Source of the DNA: an uncultured Chitinophagaceae bacterium | GTDB taxonomy: Bacteria > Bacteroidota > Bacteroidia > Chitinophagales > Chitinophagaceae | NCBI GenBank assembly: GCA_946479005.1 | Contig: CAMLEM010000067.1 | Coordinates: forward strand, 1 to 7,852 | DNA: 7,852 nt | Direction of reading: 5' to 3' | Part shown: positions 1-6,040 of the stretch, in pieces | Position numbering within the stretch: position 1 is the stretch's first letter | How the letters are laid out: every line of letters starts with the position of its first letter | The notes under the pieces: generated by a model | The model's input: the letters and a program-made list of their open reading frames with translations, nothing else | Databases searched by the model: none | What the model was told of the DNA's origin: nothing | Program-made: the position numbers and the translations under genes

Positions 1-55
1 AAGCCAGCGGAGTCGAAGCCAGCGGAGTCGAAGCCAGCGGAGTCGAAGCCAGCGG
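1..55. repeat. 15-bp tandem repeat, 3.67 copies, in the recJ 3' coding region
   Basis: The unit AAGCCAGCGGAGTCG occurs three times exactly at 1-15, 16-30 and 31-45, followed by ten bases of a fourth copy at 46-55. It may continue beyond the window start. The unit length is a multiple of three, so on the minus strand in the recJ frame it encodes a pentapeptide repeat Gly-Phe-Asp-Ser-Ala from residue 565 onward. The core GCGGAGTCGAA resembles, from memory, short dispersed repeats common in Bacteroidota genomes. That link is recall, not a search result. Confidence 0.9.
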
Positions 56-1448
56 CCTGTACATCCACCATTCGCAGCTGGAGGGAGGTGTTTCCATTCC
101 AATGATTCTCTTCGATCTTAAAAACGATGTCCAGGGGCTGTTTCGAGGCCAGGAGAGGATATTTATCGGCCATAAAAAATCCAATGCCACTCATTACGGT
201 ATTATCCTGCTTCAACGAGAACCGGAGATGTTCTTCCTTGAGGATCTTGCTCCACCCATTATCCACCACGTTCCGGCAGATGAATAAAGGTTTGAGATTT
301 CCCGGGCCACAGGGTTCGAACTGTTTGAGGATGTTATTGAATTTAGGGGTGATATCACTCAGCCGGATCTCGGCATCGATCTTTATTTCCGGGATGAGCA
401 GCTCGGGGGGGATGGTCCTGGAAACGATCTCTTCGAATTTTTCCCGGAATGCATCTACCTGCGAGATCTCCATTGTCATACCCGCGGCGGCATAATGGCC
501 GCCATAACCCAGGAGATGGTCCCGGCAGGCGTGGATGGCCTCATACAGGTTGAATCCCGGAACGCTGCGGGCACTGCCGGCCACGTAATCGCCCGATTGA
601 GTAAGAACCACGGTGGGCCGGTGATAGTGTTCGATCAGCCGGGATGCCACGATACCTACAACTCCCTTATGCCAGGAAGGTTTGAAAACCACGGTTGACC
701 TGCGCGAGATCCAGGCTTCATTGGCGTTGATGAGTTCAAGCGCTTCCTCTGTGATGCTGCTGTCGGCCTGCTTGCGTTCGGAATTATCCACGTGGAGCAT
801 TTCAGCGTAACGCAGCGACTCCTCATAAGTGTCGGCAATGAACATCAGGACGGCTTTGCGCGCGTCGTCCATTCGCCCCGCCGCATTGACCCGCGGCGCG
901 ATCATAAAAACGAGATTGTGAATGAGAAGGGTTTCCGTAAGCCCGCTCAGCCGGGCCAGTGCCTTAATGCCGTTATTGGGCTTCTCATTGGCCTTTTTCA
1001 ACCCGTGGAAGGCAATGATCCTGTTCTCCCCGGTGATGGGTACGATATCGGCCGCAACCGCTGTCGCCACCAGGTCAAGATCTTCGAAGGGGATGGAAGG
1101 ATCCAGCTGCATTTTTTCCGCCAGGGCGCAGATGAGCTTGAAGCCCACGCCGCAGCCGCAGAGTTCCTTGTAGGGGTATTCACAGTCCGCCTGTTTGGCA
1201 TTGAGAATGGCCACGGCGGCGGGGACCTCTGCATCCGGTAAGTGGTGATCGCAGATCACGAAATCGATGCCGAGGGTGGAAGCATAACGTACAAGATCAA
1301 CCGATTTAATACCGCAATCCAGGGAGATGATGAGCGAATATCCCCCGCTGTGCGCAAAATCGATCCCGGCTTTGCTGACACCATATCCTTCCCGGTACCG
1401 GTGTGGGATGTAGAACTCAAGCTCTTTGTGAAATTTCGCCAGGAAACG

Positions 1449-1451
1449 TTA
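1449..1451 (-). other. recJ: In-frame TAA stop codon inside recJ (codon 98)
   Basis: On the minus strand the codons read GTC GTT TAA CGT TTC CTG. From memory of the family, an aromatic residue, usually Tyr, follows the valines after motif I, so TAC or TAT is the likely ancestral codon and one third-base change would create TAA. TAA is also the genuine terminator of the prenyl synthase, OmpA-family and coaBC genes here, so recoding to sense is not supported. Confidence 0.85.
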
Positions 1452-1755
1452 AACGACGGCCACCGCCGTGGTTCCGTCCACGTCATAGTCGCCGAAGACC
1501 AGGATCTTTTCACGGTTATTGATCGCCGTTAGTACCCGGTCGGTGGCTTTGTCCATATCCTTCATCAGCCAGGGGCTGTGAAGCCGGGAGAGGTCAGGCC
1601 GGAAGAACTGGCGGGCCTGTTCAAAATCCTCAATACCCCGCTGCACCAGCAGGTCGCAGATCGTGGGGTGAATGTTCAATGCCTGGCGAAGGGCTTCGGT
1701 TTTTTCCGCCGGCGCGCTGGTTATCGTCCATCTTCTATTCATAAGGAAATATTTT

Positions 1756-2718
1756 TTAGTATTTCCTATCAGTAACGAACAGCACAAGATCCTCCAGCCC
1801 CTGCCGCGCCTGGCTTTCGGGGAACTGGTGAAGTATGGTCAGGGCTTCCTGTTTGTAAGCATTCATTTTTTCCTTGGCATAATCGATACCTCCGAGTGCT
1901 TCCACCCGGGATATCGCCCATTTCACTTTTTCCTTGTCACGATTGTTATTTTTTACGATATAAATGATCTTTCTCCTGGTTTCCTTGTCGGCCTGGTTCA
2001 GGGCATAGATCAGGGGAAGGGTCAGTTTTTTTTCCTTGATATCGTTGCCGGTGGGCTTGCCCACGTTTTCACTGGCATAATCGAAGAGGTCATCCTTGAT
2101 CTGGAAGGCCATCCCCGTTTTTTCGCCAAAGAGCCTCATTTTTTCAGCCACATCTTCGCTCTGGCTGGTGGTCCAGGAACCCGCCGCGCAGGCGGCGGCG
2201 AGAAGGGAAGCGGTCTTGTTCCGGATGATCTCATAGTACACGTCTTCCTTCAGGTTCAGGCTTCTTGCTTTTTCCAGCTGGAGCAGTTCCCCTTCACTCA
2301 TTTTCCGCACCGCATCGGAGAGAAATCGAAGCACATCGTGATCACTATTGTCGAGTGAGAGTAAGAGCCCTTTAGCCAGTAAGTAATCACCAATCAATAC
2401 GTTAGCTTTCGCTTTCCAAAGCGCGTAAGGGGAAAAGAACCCCCTTCTTTCCATCGAATCGTCCACTACGTCATCGTGAACCAGGGTGGCAGTATGTAAG
2501 AGTTCTACGAGTGAGGCTGCCCGGTAGGAGGGCTCATTGATCTCCCCGTGAAGCCGGGCAGAAAGCAGCACGAACATCGGCCGGAGCTGCTTTCCCTTGC
2601 GTTTTACGATATACCTCATGATCCTGTCCAGCAGTGGAGCCTGGCTTCTCACCGCGTCTTTAAACCGCAACTGGAAGGTTTCAAGCTCATTTTGGATCAG
2701 ATGGGTGGGTAATTTCAT
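1756..2718 (-). CDS. Trans-polyprenyl diphosphate synthase (IspB/IspA superfamily, long-chain type)
   Basis: Class I trans-prenyltransferase that extends an allylic diphosphate with isopentenyl diphosphate units. Numbered from the ATG at 2718 (320 residues), the isopentenyl-binding GKQLRP is at 42-47, the first Asp-rich motif DDVVD at 82-86, the second DDLFD at 209-213, and GNDIKEKKLTLPLIYAL starts near 224; it ends in the family-typical DRKY. The residues four and five before the first Asp motif are Thr and Ala. Such small residues leave a deep pocket and point to a long product rather than farnesyl or geranylgeranyl diphosphate. In Bacteroidota this is probably the menaquinone side chain (heptaprenyl if MK-7), which is inference. 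A TTG at 2733 would add five residues; the ATG is preferred because it begins a family-like N-terminus (MKLPTHLIQNEL). A weak -7-like TAAATTG (2737-2731, minus strand) precedes it. It is the first gene of a likely two-gene unit with recJ. Confidence 0.95.
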   Translation of the reverse strand: MKLPTHLIQNELETFQLRFKDAVRSQAPLLDRIMRYIVKRKGKQLRPMFVLLSARLHGEINEPSYRAASLVELLHTATLVHDDVVDDSMERRGFFSPYALWKAKANVLIGDYLLAKGLLLSLDNSDHDVLRFLSDAVRKMSEGELLQLEKARSLNLKEDVYYEIIRNKTASLLAAACAAGSWTTSQSEDVAEKMRLFGEKTGMAFQIKDDLFDYASENVGKPTGNDIKEKKLTLPLIYALNQADKETRRKIIYIVKNNNRDKEKVKWAISRVEALGGIDYAKEKMNAYKQEALTILHQFPESQARQGLEDLVLFVTDRKY

Positions 2719-2843
2719 CCTTAATCTGGGCAATTTACGACACTAAAAAATAACCCTGGAAGCAGGCAGCAAATTAGGTTCTAAACCTGACTAAGTGGTT
2801 GAGAAATAAAGGGGAACTAGAAGTAAATAATTATCATAAAAAT

Positions 2844-2873
2844 TTGGTAAATAGTCCTCAATTTCTATTTTTG
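2844..2873 (+). promoter_or_regulatory. Bacteroidota-type promoter for the OmpA-family gene
   Basis: A -7 element TATTTTTG at 2866-2873 matches TAnnTTTG exactly, and TTG at 2844-2846 (within AATTTGG) gives a -33 element with a 19-nt spacer, the spacing known for Bacteroidota housekeeping sigma factors. Transcription should start near 2878-2880, leaving a leader of about 36 nt before the ATG at 2916. The surrounding 197-nt divergent region (2719-2915) is AT-rich and otherwise holds only a small AGGTT-CTA-AACCT inverted repeat at 2776-2788. Confidence 0.75.
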
Positions 2874-2915
2874 CGTATTATTAGGACATTGTTATTCAAA
2901 TCTTAATCCTTAGTT

Positions 2916-4628
2916 ATGGCAAGCAAAAAGTATTTATTACTGGCAGGTGTTCTTTGCCTGTTAGCGTCTTCTGGCTTTTCACAGATCGGGGCCAGTTACG
3001 ACGTTAAAGATTCATCCGTTATCCCTGACAAAAGAAAATCTCAGCACACTGAGTTCCTGAATGGTAGTTATAATTTCCCCGCGAAGCCGCGTAACCAGTG
3101 GGAGATCGGCCTGAAGGTCGGTTCTTTCAAAGTGGGTGGCGATATGCCAACTCGTTTGTCTCCCGGCTTCGGTTTGCACGTAAGAAAAGCATTCGGGTAC
3201 ATTTTCTCGATGCGCCTGGAGTATATGTACGGGATCGGTAAAGGACAGCATTTCCGCACTTCTGCCAATTTCGCCAAGAATGATGCTTGGGTAGAAAACC
3301 TGCCCGCCAGCGAGAGGTACTCTGCACCTATGCAAATAACTGATGTGAATGGACATCGCGTAATGGTTTCTTCTCGCGATGGAAATTCTGTTACTCAGAC
3401 GCCCACAGAATTGATCTTCTACAACTACAAAACAAATGTCCAGGACCTCTCCCTCCAGGGTGTGGTTACACTGAACAATATCCGTTTCCATAAAGCGAAA
3501 ACAGGATTCAATTTTTACGCTTTGGCGGGTGTAGGTGGAACGATCTACGACACGAAAGTGAATGCACTGGACGAGAATAACCAGAAGTATGATTTCTCCG
3601 GTATTCCCAATGCCCCTTATAAGGAACGCAGGGAAACACTGGATGCCCTGAAAGACCTGATGGATGATTCATATGAAACTCCCGCAGAAAACCAGGGTGA
3701 CCGTCGTCCGAAACTTTTCGGTGATACATTCAAGTTCTCCGGAACGATCGGTGCCGGGGTTGCTTTCAAACTCAGCAACCGTATCAATATCGCGCTGGAA
3801 GATCGCCAGACCCTTGTTGCTGATGACCTTCTCGATGGTCAGCAGTGGCAGGAGCACGCCGAAGGTGACGCGGTTCAGACCCGTGACTTCGACTCATACA
3901 ACTTCTTAAGCCTTGGCCTGAACATCAACCTGGGTGCTAAATCCGTTGAGCCTCTCTGGTGGTTAAACCCCCTGGATTACGCTTACAGCGAGATCCGCAA
4001 TCCCCGCCTGATGCGTCTTCCTAAGCCGGTACTTCCTGACAGCGATGGCGATGGTATCACAGACCAGTTCGATCAGGAACAAACTCCTGCAGGATGCCCT
4101 GTTGACAGCCACGGTGTGTCAAAAGATACAGACGGTGACGGTGTTCCCGATTGTAAGGATAAAGAACTCATCACACCCACTTATTGCCAGCCTGTTGATG
4201 CAGATGGCGTGGGTAAGTGTCCCTGCCCCGAAGGTTGTGTAGGTACAACACCTGTTGCTGATTGCAGCCAGAAACTCGGAGCGCTGCCCAGCATTTCATT
4301 CTCTCCGAATTCTGCCCGCCTCAGCAACGATGCACAGGCTGTACTGGCCTCTGTAGCTGCGAGAATGCGTAATAATCCTGAGTGTAAGGTTGTGGTGATC
4401 GGATACTGCTCTTCCAACAAGCGCGAGCAGCAGCTTAGCTGGGATCACGTGAACGCGGTGATCAACCATATGGTTGACAAAGAAGGTATCAACGCCGACC
4501 GCTTTATCTTCAACTATATGCAGGAGGGTGGTGACTGTAACACAGTTGACCTCCGTGCTGCCAACGAAGGTGAAGACGGACCCAACACGGTTGAGCCTCC
4601 TCACCCGAACCTGAGGAAAAACAGGTAA
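2916..4628 (+). CDS. Secreted OmpA-family outer-membrane protein with type-3 calcium repeats
   Basis: 570 residues, probably an outer-membrane beta-barrel with a periplasmic C-terminal domain. A signal peptide covers residues 1-22 (Lys-Lys then a Leu/Ala-rich core; likely cleavage GFS-Q). Residues about 60-340 show alternating, aromatic-rich strands typical of a barrel (QWEIGLKVGSFKVGG, FSMRLEYMYGIGKG, FYALAGVGGTIYDTK, SLGLNINLG). Two Asp-rich calcium-binding type-3 repeats follow, DSDGDGITD at 375-383 and DTDGDGVPD at 404-412, with a degenerate third (DADGVGKC) near 428. Residues 394-541 contain ten cysteines, while the rest of the mature protein has none. The OmpA-like domain is about 458-547, but the position of the usual peptidoglycan-contacting Asp in GHTD reads GYCSS, and LSxxRA reads LSWDHV, so both key residues are changed. 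It stands alone between its own promoter and a strong terminator, suggesting a separately and perhaps highly expressed envelope protein. The family call is firm; the precise role is unknown. Confidence 0.88.
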   Translation: MASKKYLLLAGVLCLLASSGFSQIGASYDVKDSSVIPDKRKSQHTEFLNGSYNFPAKPRNQWEIGLKVGSFKVGGDMPTRLSPGFGLHVRKAFGYIFSMRLEYMYGIGKGQHFRTSANFAKNDAWVENLPASERYSAPMQITDVNGHRVMVSSRDGNSVTQTPTELIFYNYKTNVQDLSLQGVVTLNNIRFHKAKTGFNFYALAGVGGTIYDTKVNALDENNQKYDFSGIPNAPYKERRETLDALKDLMDDSYETPAENQGDRRPKLFGDTFKFSGTIGAGVAFKLSNRINIALEDRQTLVADDLLDGQQWQEHAEGDAVQTRDFDSYNFLSLGLNINLGAKSVEPLWWLNPLDYAYSEIRNPRLMRLPKPVLPDSDGDGITDQFDQEQTPAGCPVDSHGVSKDTDGDGVPDCKDKELITPTYCQPVDADGVGKCPCPEGCVGTTPVADCSQKLGALPSISFSPNSARLSNDAQAVLASVAARMRNNPECKVVVIGYCSSNKREQQLSWDHVNAVINHMVDKEGINADRFIFNYMQEGGDCNTVDLRAANEGEDGPNTVEPPHPNLRKNR

Positions 4629-4650
4629 GAAATACTTTTTGTAAAATAGG

Positions 4651-4684
4651 ACCGTCCCGACCTGCTGGTCGGGACGGTTTTTTT
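4651..4684 (+). terminator. Strong intrinsic terminator after the OmpA-family gene
   Basis: A perfect 12-bp stem, ACCGTCCCGACC (4651-4662) pairing with GGTCGGGACGGT (4667-4678), closes a four-base TGCT loop and runs into seven T residues at 4678-4684. It lies 22 nt after the stop codon and separates this gene from bamD. Confidence 0.95.
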
Positions 4685-4728
4685 ATCCAAAGCCCTGGTA
4701 CCCAAACCTTAGTAAAAGCTTAACGGTC

Positions 4729-4736
4729 TAATTTTG
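4729..4736 (+). promoter_or_regulatory. Possible distal -7 element upstream of bamD
   Basis: TAATTTTG matches TAnnTTTG, but no TTG lies 19-21 nt upstream. If used it would give a leader of roughly 50 nt for bamD. It follows the terminator, so it could start the bamD-rpoZ transcript, but it is weaker support than a full two-part promoter. Confidence 0.35.
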
Positions 4737-4776
4737 GGGAGCGCCCTTTTTTGGTTAAGTTTTGCCTGTATTGAAT

Positions 4777-4784
4777 TAACTTTG
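4777..4784 (+). promoter_or_regulatory. Proximal -7 element abutting the bamD start
   Basis: TAACTTTG matches TAnnTTTG and ends nine bases before the bamD ATG at 4794, so transcription would begin only about 3-5 nt upstream of the start codon. A possible -33 TTG at 4751-4753 has a 23-nt spacer, at the long end of what is reported for the phylum. This would give a near-leaderless mRNA. Confidence 0.5.
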
Positions 4785-4793
4785 CCCACCTTT

Positions 4794-5615
4794 ATGAAAT
4801 TTATCGGTATCCTCATAGCAGCCATATTATTAAGCAGTTGCGGGAAGAACAGTTTGACCAAGATCCTGAAAAACCAGGATCCTGCCTACAAGCTCAGGAT
4901 CGCGGAACAGTATTTTGCCAAAGGGAAATATTCCAAAGCCCAGTTGTTGTACGAGGATGTATTGCCTTACTTCAAGACAGGGAAGGAATTCGAGGATATT
5001 TATTATAAATACGCCTATACGGCTTATTATATGAAGGATTACCTCAACGCGGAGAACCTGTTTAAAAGCTTCCTCGAAGTTTTCCCGAACAGTCCCAGGT
5101 CGGAAGAGGTGGATTATATGAGGGCCTATTCGTTTTATAAGCAATCGCCGAAGCCGGAACTCGACCAGACCAATACGATCAAGGCGATGGGAATGATGCA
5201 GACCTTCATCAATACGCATCCCGGTTCCCCGAGGAACAAGGAAGCGGCGGAGATCATTGATATTTCGAGAGCGAAACTGGAGACCAAGGATTACCAGAGC
5301 GCCAAACTTTACTACGATATGGGACAGTATCGCGCGGCAGGTGTAGCATTCACCACACTGCTGAATTCCTATCCCGAATCGCAAAGAGCCGATGAGTATA
5401 AACTGATGGTGATCCGTTCCTATTTCCGCTTCGCGGAGATGAGCATTGAAGAGAAAAAGATCGAGCGTTTTGAGCAGGTGATCACGGAAGTGAACGAATT
5501 CAACGACCGGTTCCCGGAAAGCAAATTGAAGAAGGAAGTGGATGAATTTTTAGAATTATCGCAAACACAAATAAAAATCTTAAGCACCAATGAGCAAGTT
5601 AAGACGTCAGCTTAG
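4794..5615 (+). CDS. bamD: BamD-like outer-membrane protein assembly lipoprotein
   Basis: BamD is the essential TPR lipoprotein of the BAM complex that helps BamA fold beta-barrels into the outer membrane, on its periplasmic face. The 273-residue product begins MKFIGILIAAILLSSC, a lipoprotein signal with the lipobox LSSC and acylated Cys at 16. Helical TPR-like repeats follow at about 31-62 (AEQYFAKGKYSKAQLLYEDV), 68-100 (YAYTAYYMKDYLNAENLFKS), 103-142, 168-198 (YYDMGQYRAAGVAFTTLLNS) and 203-240, each ending in the YP/FP/HP-type turn typical of BamD (VFPNS, THPGS, SYPES, RFPES). The TTG at 4734 in the same frame adds 20 residues that would bury the signal peptide, so the ATG at 4794 is chosen. 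Its end overlaps rpoZ by 26 nt. It serves the same pathway that would assemble the upstream OmpA-family barrel, although the terminator shows the two are transcribed separately. Confidence 0.93.
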   Translation: MKFIGILIAAILLSSCGKNSLTKILKNQDPAYKLRIAEQYFAKGKYSKAQLLYEDVLPYFKTGKEFEDIYYKYAYTAYYMKDYLNAENLFKSFLEVFPNSPRSEEVDYMRAYSFYKQSPKPELDQTNTIKAMGMMQTFINTHPGSPRNKEAAEIIDISRAKLETKDYQSAKLYYDMGQYRAAGVAFTTLLNSYPESQRADEYKLMVIRSYFRFAEMSIEEKKIERFEQVITEVNEFNDRFPESKLKKEVDEFLELSQTQIKILSTNEQVKTSA

Positions 5616-5931
5616 CGCAGGCATTACAAACAACGTGGAAACCCGCAATCTCGATGAGATCAAGGGTAAAACAGGTAACCTGTATGAATCCATCTCCATC
5701 ATAGGCAGGAGGGCTAACCAGATCAATATATCTCTTAAGGAGGAGCTGCATAACAAGCTCGAAGAGTTCGCCAGCCATACCGATAGCCTGGAGGAAATCC
5801 ACGAGAACAAGGAGCAGATCGAGATCTCCAGGGCCTATGAGAGAATGCCGAACCCGGCATTGCTCGCAACCCAGGAATTCATGGAAGACAAGATCTATTT
5901 CCGTAAAAGCGAGGACGAGCTGTTCAGTTGA
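5590..5931 (+). CDS. rpoZ: DNA-directed RNA polymerase omega subunit (Rpb6 family, Bacteroidota type)
   Basis: Omega helps assemble and stabilise RNA polymerase by clasping the beta' C-terminus. The 113-residue protein has the omega/Rpb6 core: GNLYESISIIGRRANQI at about 29-45, matching the conserved segment with paired arginines (40-41), then a helix (SLKEELHNKLEEFA), and later PNPALLATQEFMEDKIYF (87-104), the counterpart of the KP-x-x-x-A-x-E-E segment. It is longer than proteobacterial omega at its N-terminus, as in other Bacteroidota. The ATG at 5590 lies inside the bamD end, a 26-nt overlap in a different frame, so translation is probably coupled to bamD. A hairpin terminator follows 21 nt after the stop. 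The linkage of bamD and rpoZ is, as I recall, common across the phylum. Confidence 0.88.
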   Translation: MSKLRRQLSAGITNNVETRNLDEIKGKTGNLYESISIIGRRANQINISLKEELHNKLEEFASHTDSLEEIHENKEQIEISRAYERMPNPALLATQEFMEDKIYFRKSEDELFS

Positions 5932-5952
5932 GAGATCATTGAGACTGAATTC

Positions 5953-5978
5953 AAGCGATGGCCAACCGTCGCTTTTTT
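5953..5978 (+). terminator. Intrinsic terminator after rpoZ
   Basis: AAGCGATGG (5953-5961) pairs with CCGTCGCTT (5966-5974), nine base pairs including one G-T wobble, around a CCAA loop, and the stem end merges with a run of six T residues at 5973-5978. It ends the bamD-rpoZ unit before the coaBC promoter region. Confidence 0.85.
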
Positions 5979-6025
5979 CGTTTATGGGAGATCCTCTCCG
6001 GCTATGTGTTCTTGTATCTAAATGG

Positions 6026-6033
6026 TATTTTTG
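6026..6033 (+). promoter_or_regulatory. -7 element at the coaBC start
   Basis: TATTTTTG matches TAnnTTTG and lies seven bases before the ATG at 6041, so transcription would start at or just before the start codon. No TTG sits at the usual 19-21 nt upstream distance (one at 6012-6014 is too close), so the -33 part is weak. Its position after the rpoZ terminator supports use. Confidence 0.5.
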
Positions 6034-6040
6034 ATAAGGA

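Larger units (their letters stand above)
1..1742 (-). pseudogene. recJ: RecJ single-stranded-DNA exonuclease, interrupted by an in-frame TAA and cut by the window edge
   Basis: RecJ degrades single-stranded DNA 5' to 3' in recombination and mismatch repair in the cytoplasm. Reading from the ATG at 1742 (MNRRWTITSAPAEK) I translated the whole frame. Motif I DYDVDG is at residues 85-90, the frame then hits TAA at codon 98 (1449-1451), and continues unchanged as RFLAKFHKEL, with DHH at 165-167, NAAGRMDDAR from 286, GSARSVPGFNLYEAI in the DHHA1 region, GGHYAAAG from 414, then an OB-fold-like C-terminus. No other stop occurs down to base 3, so this is a single nonsense change, not a frameshift. 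The natural stop lies outside the window. The 5' piece carries only motif I and the 3' piece lacks it, so neither should be an active nuclease alone. A start at 1787 would overlap the upstream gene and adds nothing RecJ-like, so 1742 is preferred. The ATG lies 13 nt after the prenyl synthase stop, implying co-transcription. An assembly or sequencing error is the main alternative to a real pseudogene. Confidence 0.9.

Noticed and set aside
127..1241. Several plus-strand open frames (127-495, 495-698, 792-1241)
   Set aside because: All lie antisense to the conserved RecJ motifs and have no family features of their own.
1449..1451. TAA read as a sense codon through an alternative genetic code
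   Set aside because: TAA is the natural terminator of the prenyl synthase, OmpA-family and coaBC genes in the same window.
1256..1513. Minus-strand open frame overlapping the recJ stop, suggesting a frameshift
   Set aside because: It is a different frame with no RecJ motifs; the true recJ frame resumes in phase right after the TAA, so the lesion is a nonsense codon, not a frameshift.
1672..2358. 228-codon open frame on the plus strand
   Set aside because: It is antisense to the well-supported prenyl synthase, lacks recognisable motifs, and has the Phe/Leu/His-rich composition expected of a shadow frame.
2776..2788. Small inverted repeat AGGTT-CTA-AACCT in the divergent intergenic region
   Set aside because: Arms of only five base pairs, no T-run and no link to a known operator; chance is a sufficient explanation.
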